Shown here: positions 54,979 through 62,932 of the stretch, one piece after another
Position numbering within the stretch: the stretch's first letter is position 1
Layout of the letters: every line of letters begins with the position of its first letter
NCBI RefSeq assembly: GCF_900230225.1
Contig: NZ_OCNH01000004.1
Location: forward strand, 372,001-436,000
From: Spirosoma fluviale
GTDB taxonomy: Bacteria > Bacteroidota > Bacteroidia > Cytophagales > Spirosomataceae
Direction: 5' to 3'
Length of the DNA stretch: 64,000 nucleotides
Notes under the pieces: generated by a model
Told to the model about the DNA's origin: nothing
Database searches by the model: none
The model's input: the letters and a program-made list of their open reading frames with translations, nothing else
Program-made: the position numbers and the translations under genes

Positions 54979-57900
54979 TTAGTTCATCAGTTGATCGAAC
55001 GTCAGGCTGATGTAATAGGTCGACCCAACGTACGAACTACCATACGCCTGGAAGTAAGGCTTCCCGAACAGGTTGGTTGCACCCACTTTCACAATCGACT
55101 TAAGGCTCGATACCTTGTAGTTAACCTGCGCATCGAAATTGCTGATAGCCGGTACAATTGTTTTCTCGTACAAATTCGGAACCAGTTCGGTAGGTACCGC
55201 AAAACCCTCCCAGGTAAACGAATCCTGATGTTTAAAGGCAACAGCAAAGCCAATATTCGAGCTGGCCATAGGCCGTTTGCTAAAGCCTAAGTTCCAGCGA
55301 TATTCCGGCGTGTTGAATCCCGACGTCTGTAACTCCGCCGTGGGCGTAAAGTTATTGAGCTTATTGTTAGCCAGATTACCGGATATACCATAGCCCTTTG
55401 GCAACTGGTAATTCAGCCCCAGTGCCCAACCCGATGTATTGATTTTTTCGCTGCTGTTGGCAGGCATCGAATACGCATTACGCGTACCGCCACTCAACAC
55501 ACCAGATGCCAGCGGCAGCCCCGCAGCTACGGGAGCCGTCGGCTGAAGCAGAATAACACTTCCAATGAAGTTTGTATAAACACTGTAGTAATAATAAGCA
55601 TCAATAAACAGACGCTTACCAAGTACGCTCCGGTAACCAATTTCATAACTGGCCACCCGCTCTGGCTTGAATGCCTGACGCTGGTAGGGTTTCAGGTTAC
55701 CGATATTGCTGTTAATGGCTACGGCCGTCACGGCATTATTAATGTTAGCAGCGATCTGGCCGGGCAGTACCGTTGGCAAGGTAGTGGCAACGCCGTTCTG
55801 AATAGCGGCTGCGGCTGCGCTGGCCGGAATCTGCCCAGCGGCTACAGCGGCATTCACCTGTGCAGTAACGGCGGCTGTTACCTGCGCAGTCACCTGTTGC
55901 GTAATGAGCTGTACCGCTGCCTGCTGCACGGCCGTATTGGAGGCACTGGCTGTGATAGCAGCACCGATAGCGGTTACGTCAGTACGCGAGTAGGAGTTAG
56001 CCAGATTGTAGCGATCCGAAAACTCAGGTAAACCACCAATCAGGCGGGCTAGTGGAGTTTTTAGGTCGATGTACTGGTTTTGCGTGGTTGGAATACGGAA
56101 ACCGGTCTGGTACGACAACCGGATATTATGTTCACCGAAGGTTGCCACAGCCGATACACGGGGCGTAAACTGACCCTCGAAATTCTGGTTTTTGTCGTAG
56201 CGGGTCGAAGCCGTCAATTTCAGGTGTTCGTTGAATAACGACTTGCTGGCCTGTAAGAATCCACCGAACTCCGTAATGCCAATAGTGCCATTGCGGCCGG
56301 CAGCCTGGTCTGCAAAGAGCGTCCCCTCCGAAGCCAGCTGGTACTGCCGGTAATTGGCTCCCACCAGTACATCGGCAAATTTGATCTGATTCTTGAAGTT
56401 GTACAACCCTTCAACGTGGTATAGGTTCGATTTGTCGGAGAAAGCTCCGCCCCCCTGGCTGATGGGTGTCGAGTTTAATTTATTGTACAAAGTCGTATAG
56501 GCTTCGGTACCGGGTATCGGGCGACCCTGATCGGCTACGCCACGGGCAGCCAACTGGGCCGCATCATCCGTCTGACCGGCTCCCCGAGCAGCGGCATAAG
56601 CCCCAACGTACTGCCCAAACCAGGTAGCACTTGGTTTCCAGGCTTCATTAAAGCCAATGCTGGCCAAACCCGCCGTAAATGATTTACCCGAACGCTCCTG
56701 CGTCGTGTAAGCACGTATCATAAAGTTATCGCCACGCAGTTCGAGTTTAGCCTGGGCTATGCTGAAATCCCGTAACGAATACCGCCCGGTGGCCGTATAA
56801 ACGGTTGTTCCGGTGCCGTAATTCAACTGGCCAATGGCTTCGATTTTATCCGTAATCCGGTAGTGCAACGCCCCGTTGAACTTAAAACTTTTGGTATTGT
56901 AATCAACCAGATTTGCTTCGGGGTAACCCGTACGGCTGACGTTAACGTTAGGCAATATGTTTAAGGCAGCCGCCGGCAGAAGGCCCGCACCAATCAACGC
57001 CTGACCCACGGTCCGCATGTTTTGCTGGTTTTCATCGCCATATACGTTCACTCCATCGTAGTTGATAGCCGTACCCGCTCCCCGGTTGGGATCAGAACTT
57101 CCACCACCGTTCAGGTTCGTATAATTCGTTGCTTCCCAATCCTTCGCCTTTATGTAAGACAGGTTCATCTTGAAAGCGAACTTGTTGTTGAACGCTTTGG
57201 CGTACCGAATTGAGGCATCGTAAAAACCCGTCGTGGACGTTGTCCGATTCGACGCATCCATAAAACCTGTTTTCACGTTGGCGCTCAACCCCTGATACAG
57301 GAACGGACTTTTGCTATTGATCAGAATCAATCCCTGAATGGCATTGGGGCCGTAGAGAGCAGAAGCTGCACCGGGCAAAATCTCCACGCTTTCAACGTCC
57401 TGCTCCGGAACACCCACGATATTGTCGACCGGGAAGTTCAGGCCCGGTGCCGAGTTGTCCATACCATCGATCAACTGAACCGTGCGCGGGTTACCCGTTG
57501 CGCCAAAGCCCCGTAGGTTTATCGACTTGAACAACATCCCCTGGGTAGCCACATCGACCCCTTTTACGTTGGCCAATCCATCATAAAAGTTAGCTGACGG
57601 AGTAGACTGAATAGCCCGAATATCCATTTTCTCGACGGATACCGGCGATTTCAATACGCTTTCTTCGACCCTTGATGCCGATACAACTACCTCCTGGCCA
57701 ATGGTGACCTGTTCCTTCAAACTTACCTTTAAGTCTGTTCGGTTGCCATTAATGACGTATTCTTCCGTCTCAAAACCAACACCAGAGATGGCAATGGTAA
57801 ACGGTGTTGGCGTGTTTGTGGTGAAGGAAAAATTTCCTTGTTGGTCGGTAATGGTGCCGATGACCTTCCCTTTTACAGCGATACTTATGCCCGCCAACTC

Positions 57901-58017
57901 TTCTTTTCTATCATCGGCAATTACTTTTCCGGCTACTTTCGTTTGAGCTACTGCGTTGAAACTCAACACGCAAAATAGTCCCATTAATAGAAGTAAATAA
58001 GTAGTAAAATGTTTCAT
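54979..58017 (-). CDS. TonB-dependent receptor with carboxypeptidase-regulatory-like domain and an Ala-rich insertion
   Basis: Outer-membrane receptor of 1,012 residues, not a SusC protein because no SusD follows and the VVVGYG box is replaced by VTIGQEVVVSASRVEESVLK. Signal peptide MKHFTTYLLLLMGLFCVLSF, ending AVAQ. Regulatory-like domain about 25-105, plug about 110-235 (MFKSINLRGFG-type segment FKSINLRGFGATGNPRTVQL, VEILPGAASALYGPNAIQG), then the barrel, ending STYYISLTFDQLMN. Between about residues 680 and 770 is a stretch very rich in Ala, Val, Gln and Thr (AVQQAAVQLITQQVTAQVTA, then QIPASAAAAAIQNGVATTLP), which reads as helix rather than barrel strand and probably forms a long surface loop. 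Substrate unknown. It is divergent from the oxidoreductase at 58.2 kb. Confidence 0.93.
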   Translation of the reverse strand: MKHFTTYLLLLMGLFCVLSFNAVAQTKVAGKVIADDRKEELAGISIAVKGKVIGTITDQQGNFSFTTNTPTPFTIAISGVGFETEEYVINGNRTDLKVSLKEQVTIGQEVVVSASRVEESVLKSPVSVEKMDIRAIQSTPSANFYDGLANVKGVDVATQGMLFKSINLRGFGATGNPRTVQLIDGMDNSAPGLNFPVDNIVGVPEQDVESVEILPGAASALYGPNAIQGLILINSKSPFLYQGLSANVKTGFMDASNRTTSTTGFYDASIRYAKAFNNKFAFKMNLSYIKAKDWEATNYTNLNGGGSSDPNRGAGTAINYDGVNVYGDENQQNMRTVGQALIGAGLLPAAALNILPNVNVSRTGYPEANLVDYNTKSFKFNGALHYRITDKIEAIGQLNYGTGTTVYTATGRYSLRDFSIAQAKLELRGDNFMIRAYTTQERSGKSFTAGLASIGFNEAWKPSATWFGQYVGAYAAARGAGQTDDAAQLAARGVADQGRPIPGTEAYTTLYNKLNSTPISQGGGAFSDKSNLYHVEGLYNFKNQIKFADVLVGANYRQYQLASEGTLFADQAAGRNGTIGITEFGGFLQASKSLFNEHLKLTASTRYDKNQNFEGQFTPRVSAVATFGEHNIRLSYQTGFRIPTTQNQYIDLKTPLARLIGGLPEFSDRYNLANSYSRTDVTAIGAAITASASNTAVQQAAVQLITQQVTAQVTAAVTAQVNAAVAAGQIPASAAAAAIQNGVATTLPTVLPGQIAANINNAVTAVAINSNIGNLKPYQRQAFKPERVASYEIGYRSVLGKRLFIDAYYYYSVYTNFIGSVILLQPTAPVAAGLPLASGVLSGGTRNAYSMPANSSEKINTSGWALGLNYQLPKGYGISGNLANNKLNNFTPTAELQTSGFNTPEYRWNLGFSKRPMASSNIGFAVAFKHQDSFTWEGFAVPTELVPNLYEKTIVPAISNFDAQVNYKVSSLKSIVKVGATNLFGKPYFQAYGSSYVGSTYYISLTFDQLMN

Positions 58018-58234
58018 AGGTTTCCTTTTGTCAATTACGTGTCTTTTTTACGCTTGCTACTTTGCTATAAACTTACGCATAAGTCTTCTTTTTGTACAAA
58101 TCTTTCTTTTAATTATTAATTGTCTGTCTACTCTATATACATGACTTTGTTTATTGACGGACATGCAGTTAGTAAAACACAACCCCTAGTTACTTTACAA
58201 TCAGACCATTTTCCCTTCATAATCTTTCTGCTGT

Positions 58235-59593
58235 ATGACAACGGAATCTAACCAGGATCGCCGGAATTTTTTAAAAACTTCCGGCTTATTAACAGGTAGT
58301 GCTCTACTGGGTAGCTTACCATTTCAGGCTCAGGCCATGAGCAAAGGTCCAGGCTATCACTTCTCTGTGAATGACACCATTAAAGTGGCGCTCATCGGAT
58401 GCGGAGGCCGTGGAACAGGAGCCGCGCAACAGGCACTCAACACAAAGCAAAACGTTAAGATCGTTGCCCTGGCCGATGCCTATCGGGATCGGCTGGACGA
58501 TGCCTACAAAGCACTGACCGAACGGGGTTTGAAAGCTGCCGATGGTACGCCCAAAGTAGACGTGCCCGAAGATCATAAATTTGTAGGTTTCGACGCGTAC
58601 AAACAGGCGATGGCCCTGGCCGATGTGGTTATTCTGGCGACTCCTCCAGGCTTCCGACCAAGCCATTTTGAAGAAGCTGTTCGTCAGAACAAGCAGGTGT
58701 TTATGGAGAAACCCGTAGCCACCGATGCACCGGGCGTTCGACGGGTACTGGCCGCTGCCGAGGAAGCCAAGCGGAAAAAACTGAACGTAGTCGTTGGTTT
58801 ACAGCGTCGCTATCAGCCCAGCTACCGCGATATGATCAAGCGTATTCACGATGGCGCACTAGGCGAAATCGTGGGCGGATCGGTCTATTGGGTAAGTGGT
58901 GGCGTGTGGCAGAAGCCCCGCAAACCCGGCCAGACAGAAATGGATTACCAGATGCGCAACTGGTATTACTTCAACTGGCTCTGTGGCGACCATATCACGG
59001 AGCAGCACGTTCATAACATCGACGTAGCTAACTGGGTGAAAAACAGTTATCCCGTTTCCTGTCAGGGTACCGGTGGCCGTCAGGTAAGAAACGGTAAAGA
59101 CTACGGCGAAATCTTCGACCACCACATTGTCGATTTCGTGTATGCCGATGGTACAACCATCAACAGCCAGTGCCGCCACTACGAAGGTACTTATAGCCGG
59201 GTAGACGAAATGTTCCTCGGTACCAAAGGCAAGGTTGAGGGTATGGAGAAGAAAAGCAGCGCCCTGATGAGCTACAGCGGCCAGGCGATGTACACGCACA
59301 ACGCGAAAGAAGATGGCAACCCGTACCAGATCGAACACGACGAACTGTTCGACGCCATTGCCAAAGGCCAGTACAAATTTGCCGATGCCGAGCGCGTTGC
59401 CAAAAGTACCATGACCTCCATCATGGGTCGTATGGCTACGTACTCCGGCAAAGTGGTGAAATGGGACGAAGCCTTAAGCTCACAAATCGACCTGTTCCCG
59501 GCAACACTCGCCTGGGATGCCATGCCCAAGAGCCTGCCCGATGCCAATGGATTGTATCAGATTGCCGTACCCGGTAAAACAGTGACGGTGTAA
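58235..59593 (+). CDS. Tat-exported Gfo/Idh/MocA-family oxidoreductase
   Basis: NAD(P)-dependent oxidoreductase of 452 residues, probably acting on a sugar or cyclitol. The N-terminus has a twin-arginine signal (DRRNFLKTSGLLTGSALLGS, cleaved after QAQA), so it is exported folded with its cofactor. The Rossmann motif VALIGCGGRGTG is at residues 51-62, and the family motif MEKPVATD lies near residue 160, with the catalytic Lys of EKP. A C-terminal domain follows with YFNWLCGDHITEQHVHNIDV, where the His residues are typical of the exported subgroup. The start codon is the ATG 58235. It is followed by the GAGACGC repeat cluster. Confidence 0.94.
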   Translation: MTTESNQDRRNFLKTSGLLTGSALLGSLPFQAQAMSKGPGYHFSVNDTIKVALIGCGGRGTGAAQQALNTKQNVKIVALADAYRDRLDDAYKALTERGLKAADGTPKVDVPEDHKFVGFDAYKQAMALADVVILATPPGFRPSHFEEAVRQNKQVFMEKPVATDAPGVRRVLAAAEEAKRKKLNVVVGLQRRYQPSYRDMIKRIHDGALGEIVGGSVYWVSGGVWQKPRKPGQTEMDYQMRNWYYFNWLCGDHITEQHVHNIDVANWVKNSYPVSCQGTGGRQVRNGKDYGEIFDHHIVDFVYADGTTINSQCRHYEGTYSRVDEMFLGTKGKVEGMEKKSSALMSYSGQAMYTHNAKEDGNPYQIEHDELFDAIAKGQYKFADAERVAKSTMTSIMGRMATYSGKVVKWDEALSSQIDLFPATLAWDAMPKSLPDANGLYQIAVPGKTVTV

Positions 59594-59608
59594 GGAAATT
59601 CAGCACGC

Positions 59609-59710
59609 GTAGAGACGCAATACCTTGCGTCTTTTTTTATCGAAACAGAGAGACGCAATACCTTGCGTCTTTTCTTATCGAAACAGAGACGCAAGGTATT
59701 GCGTCTCTAC
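59609..59710. repeat. Cluster of three GAGACGC/GCGTCTC palindromes
   Basis: Core GACGCAATACCTTGCGTC occurs at 59613-59630 and again 38 bases later, in a direct 38-bp repeat that includes TTATCGAAACAG. A third copy, in the opposite orientation with the loop complemented, ends in GCGTCTCTAC at 59710. The first and third copies pair over the whole length, so the region can form one long hairpin or three small ones. It follows the oxidoreductase gene and may also terminate it, because T-tracts follow copies one and two. Same family as 25574-25617. Confidence 0.75.
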
Positions 59711-59822
59711 AAACAAGGGTTAACTGCTTTAGGGCTGTTAGCCCTTTTGTTTTAACCCTTCAGATGCAGCCTCACCGCCCGTATCGGATACGAGTCAAAC
59801 CATATTTACGACTCGCGATTCT

Positions 59823-60860
59823 CTAAAAGTCGGCCGACTGCCACTTTCTCAACTGCCCTTTTTTATTCTCCAGAATGAGCAGTTTCACATCCGGAAAGCG
59901 CTTAATTAGTCGGCGGCTTTTCGTGAGGCCGGCCACGCTGAATACTTTGGTGAGCGCGTCGGCGCGGTAGCCGTCTGGAGCCAGCACCGTTGCCCGGACG
60001 AAGTGCCGCAACCCCAAACCCGAGCGCGGATTCATGATGTGTGAATAGCGTCGGCCTTTGTGTTCCAGAAAGCGATAGGTGTCGCCGGACGTGGTGATGG
60101 CAGCTTTTCGGATTAAGATCGTTTTGGTATCGGCATCGCCAGATTGGCCGGAACCAATCTCAACGCGCCACCCCCGGCTGCCCGGAGGAGCCTCATCGGC
60201 CAGAATATCCCCGCCAATATCGACCAGCGACGAATGAATCCCATACCGATGGAGAACCTTCTGCGCTTCATCGACGGCAAACCCCTGCCCTATTCCACCA
60301 ACGTCCAGCCGCATACCCGGTCGGCGCAATCGTACGGAGTGCGTTGCACTATCCAGTTCCATGAGTTTATACCCCACGGCCCGTCTGGCCCGACGCCGTT
60401 CCTTATCCGTTGGAAACTCCTTCCGCCGAACGGCCCGTCGCCAGAGTAGCGACAATGGCCCAACGGTTGGGTCGAAGCGCCCGTTTGAAAGCCGGGCGAT
60501 GGTTTGCGCTTTCTGCAGAACCTCGAACAACTCCACCGAAACGGGCACCCACTTACCGGAACCTGCCGTTTGGGATAACCGATTGATTTCGGAGCCGTCC
60601 ATGTAATCGCTCATGATCTGGTTCAGCGAGTCCATCCGGGCCGAAACAGCCGTGTTTACCCGGTGTGCGGTCAGGCTGTCGGGGGCGTAGAAAATGACGT
60701 TGAACTGAGTACCCATCAGGCCCCGGCGAAAGATAAAGCGAGCTGTACCCGATTGAGCAAACGCACAGGACGGCCGGAGGAAGGTTACCAGGATTATACC
60801 GAGTAGAAAGCGAAAAGATAAACGTGTATTCAACGTATTTTTGCGGGGCAGTCTGACCAA
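59823..60860 (-). CDS. apbE: FAD:protein FMN transferase, exported
   Basis: Transfers FMN from FAD to a Thr or Ser of flavoproteins such as Na+-NQR or Rnf subunits. The product has a signal peptide (LSFRFLLGIILVTFLRPSCA, ending FAQ). Family marks: FRRGLMGTQFNVIFY, LSNGRFDPTVGPLSLLW, the FAD-binding RLDVGGIGQGFAVDEAQ and SHIMNPRSGLGLRHFVRATV with ADALTKVFSV. Length fits ApbE. No ATG precedes the signal peptide, so the start is a TTG: either at 60860 or nine codons later at 60833, which gives a more usual signal peptide. No nqr or rnf gene lies here, so the target is unknown. Confidence 0.93.
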   Translation of the reverse strand: MVRLPRKNTLNTRLSFRFLLGIILVTFLRPSCAFAQSGTARFIFRRGLMGTQFNVIFYAPDSLTAHRVNTAVSARMDSLNQIMSDYMDGSEINRLSQTAGSGKWVPVSVELFEVLQKAQTIARLSNGRFDPTVGPLSLLWRRAVRRKEFPTDKERRRARRAVGYKLMELDSATHSVRLRRPGMRLDVGGIGQGFAVDEAQKVLHRYGIHSSLVDIGGDILADEAPPGSRGWRVEIGSGQSGDADTKTILIRKAAITTSGDTYRFLEHKGRRYSHIMNPRSGLGLRHFVRATVLAPDGYRADALTKVFSVAGLTKSRRLIKRFPDVKLLILENKKGQLRKWQSADF

Positions 60861-60872
60861 ATTGACTTACCC

Positions 60873-61076
60873 GTGGTTACTATAAAAAATAAATACATCC
60901 TGCTGGCCGCCGGATTCTGGCTATCGGGCCTGGCCCTGACGTTACTGGGTGCTTACGGAAAAAGCCATCAATGGGCCTCCACCGGTACTTTACTGACAAT
61001 TGGCATTTCAGCGCAGGCCATTGGCTTCGGTTTTCTGGGATTCGCCATCATGCAGGCGGTTTTCAGGAAAAAGTAG
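60873..61076 (+). CDS. Small membrane protein with two helices, reminiscent of the GldL N-terminus
   Basis: 67-residue product with two hydrophobic helices (about 8-27 and 38-62) joined by a short loop, GAYGKSHQWASTG. The pattern of a Gly-Ala-x-x-Lys-x-x-His-Trp loop followed by LLTIGISAQAIGFGFLGF is reminiscent of the N-terminal hairpin of the gliding-motility protein GldL; I cannot run the comparison. The start is a GTG, the only start codon before the first helix. It is divergent from apbE with as few as 12 bases between the two starts, so their promoters must overlap coding DNA. Confidence 0.65.
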   Translation: MVTIKNKYILLAAGFWLSGLALTLLGAYGKSHQWASTGTLLTIGISAQAIGFGFLGFAIMQAVFRKK

Positions 61077-61115
61077 CCCGCTGATGATGACGATCATACC
61101 AGCGGGCCAGTTTCC

Positions 61116-61688
61116 TTAAGACTGGAACAAGTCCCGAATAACAAACTGGAAGTCGGGCACAACGGGTGCTGCCGAACAGACGTCTTCACCTTTATAAACC
61201 TTTATATCATCGGGTGAGGTGTAGGCATATATCTTTTGTTGTTTCGGGGCGATATACCACACCAGTTTAACCCCCGCATCGAAGTAATCCTGTACTTTTT
61301 CAAGCACATCATTCTGCGATTCGGAGTCGGACAAAATCTCGATAGCAAGTGGCGGCATAAACCGTTTACCTGTTTTTGCATCTCGGATTTGCTCATCTGT
61401 AAAAACAGCTAAGTCAGGAATACGCTTACGGAAGGTATCAATGTAAGCATCTCCTTCCGATAACATCTCGGCGCCTTGCTGGTACAATTGTGTTTTGGCA
61501 AATGCCCGCATTAAAAACCGGGCAATAAACAACTCCTCCTGTTTCATAGATGGCTTTCGGATGATTCGCCCCCGGACAAACTCGTAGTTTGCATCCGTTT
61601 TTTTGCGCGAAAGCCATTTCTCAAACTCAGCAACCGTCTGCGGAGCCGATGGGCGTTTTCTGCGTGAAGGCATTGCGGTTGTTTCCAT
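61116..61688 (-). CDS. Uma2-family (DUF820) restriction-endonuclease-like protein
   Basis: 190-residue protein of the Uma2/DUF820 family, whose fold is PD-(D/E)xK-like. Visible marks: YEFVRGRIIRKPSMKQ at the N-terminal strand, FRKRIPDLAVFTDEQ with the active-site Asp, and PPLAIEILSDSESQNDVLEK with the conserved Glu-Ile-Leu-Ser, then VKLVWYIAPKQQKIYAY. Biological role is not established; the family is widespread in cyanobacteria and Bacteroidota, often in many copies. No toxin-antitoxin or restriction partner lies beside it. An internal ATG (PSRRKR start) is an alternative start. Confidence 0.9.
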   Translation of the reverse strand: METTAMPSRRKRPSAPQTVAEFEKWLSRKKTDANYEFVRGRIIRKPSMKQEELFIARFLMRAFAKTQLYQQGAEMLSEGDAYIDTFRKRIPDLAVFTDEQIRDAKTGKRFMPPLAIEILSDSESQNDVLEKVQDYFDAGVKLVWYIAPKQQKIYAYTSPDDIKVYKGEDVCSAAPVVPDFQFVIRDLFQS

Positions 61689-61756
61689 GTTGAGTGTTGC
61701 TGTTTATCAAAGATACTGATTTTGACCAGAGTAGTTGTCGATGTTCTTTTTGATCG

Positions 61757-62836
61757 CTACACCTGAGCCACTTTACCGCGCAGGTACATATCGGCCAGTA
61801 CCAGCGCGGCCATGGCTTCTACAATGGGCACAGCGCGCGGAACCACGCAGGGGTCGTGCCGCCCCTTGCCCGACACCGTTACCGGCTGGCCATTTACATC
61901 CACGCTATCCTGATCCTGCATGATGGTAGCTACCGGCTTAAACGCCGTTCGGAAGTAAATATCTTCGCCGTTGCTGATGCCGCCCTGGATACCGCCCGAC
62001 TGATTGGTTTTAGTACGCACCCGCCCCGATTCCTCGGTGTAGAATTCATCATTGTGCTGAGAACCCCGCAGCGCGACACCCGCAAATCCGCTGCCGTACT
62101 CAAAGCCCTTTACGGCGTTGATGCTGAGCATGGCTTTACCCAGCTCCGCGTGGAGTTTATCGAAAACGGGTTCCCCCCAACCGGCGGGCGCACCCGTAAT
62201 GACGCAATCGACAATACCGCCAATGGAATCGCCCTGCTTCCGGATATCATCGATGTACTGAAACATCTGCTCGGCCGTTTCGGGGTCGGGGCAGCGAACG
62301 GCGTTTTCTTCGGCCAGCGCCAGATTTAACTCCGTGTAATTTTTCTCCAGTTTGAGTGTGCCCACCTGCGACACATACGCCTGAATCTGAACACCCTGCT
62401 GGGCGAGGAGCAATTTAGCAACGGCTCCGGCAGCTACCCGAGCCGCCGTTTCCCGCGCCGACGACCGTCCGCCACCCCGATAATCGCGGGTGCCGTATTT
62501 GGCCTGGTAGGTGTAATCGGCGTGCGACGGACGAAACTGTTCGGAAATATGGCCGTAATCTTTGCTCCGCTGGTCGGTGTTGCGGATAACCAGCGCAATG
62601 GGCGTTCCCTGCGTGTGGCCGTCGAACACACCCGACAGCACCTCAAACTCGTCGGCCTCGCGCCGTTGGGTGGTAATACGCGACTGGCCGGGTTTGCGCC
62701 GGTCTAATTCGTGCTGGATAAAATCGGTATCGAACGGTAATCCCGCCGGACAGCCATCAATCACAACGCCAATGGCTGGCCCGTGCGACTCACCGAATGT
62801 AGAAATCTTAAACTGAACTCCGTATGTGCTACTCAT
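61757..62836 (-). CDS. aroC: Chorismate synthase
   Basis: Last step of the shikimate pathway: converts 5-enolpyruvylshikimate 3-phosphate to chorismate, using reduced FMN. All family signatures are visible: FGESHGPAIGVVIDGCPAGL near residue 12, DYRGGGRSSARETAARVAAG near 120, and RTKTNQSGGIQGGISNGEDI in the C-terminal half. 359 residues, normal length. It is preceded by the BatD gene with a 96-base gap. No other aro gene lies nearby. Confidence 0.98.
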   Translation of the reverse strand: MSSTYGVQFKISTFGESHGPAIGVVIDGCPAGLPFDTDFIQHELDRRKPGQSRITTQRREADEFEVLSGVFDGHTQGTPIALVIRNTDQRSKDYGHISEQFRPSHADYTYQAKYGTRDYRGGGRSSARETAARVAAGAVAKLLLAQQGVQIQAYVSQVGTLKLEKNYTELNLALAEENAVRCPDPETAEQMFQYIDDIRKQGDSIGGIVDCVITGAPAGWGEPVFDKLHAELGKAMLSINAVKGFEYGSGFAGVALRGSQHNDEFYTEESGRVRTKTNQSGGIQGGISNGEDIYFRTAFKPVATIMQDQDSVDVNGQPVTVSGKGRHDPCVVPRAVPIVEAMAALVLADMYLRGKVAQV

Positions 62837-62932
62837 GCTGCTGACTGGGGAATGCCTCCCCGCTTTTAATTAACTCCAGGATATTGACCTGTTAAGGGAA
62901 CAACCCCTAAGCTCATTCCCTTTATTTTTCTG

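Noticed and set aside
62894..62922. Weak hairpin (AAGGGAA / TTCCCTT) between batD and aroC
   Set aside because: Only 7 bp, and the T-rich tail is on the plus strand where no gene ends. Not reported as a terminator.
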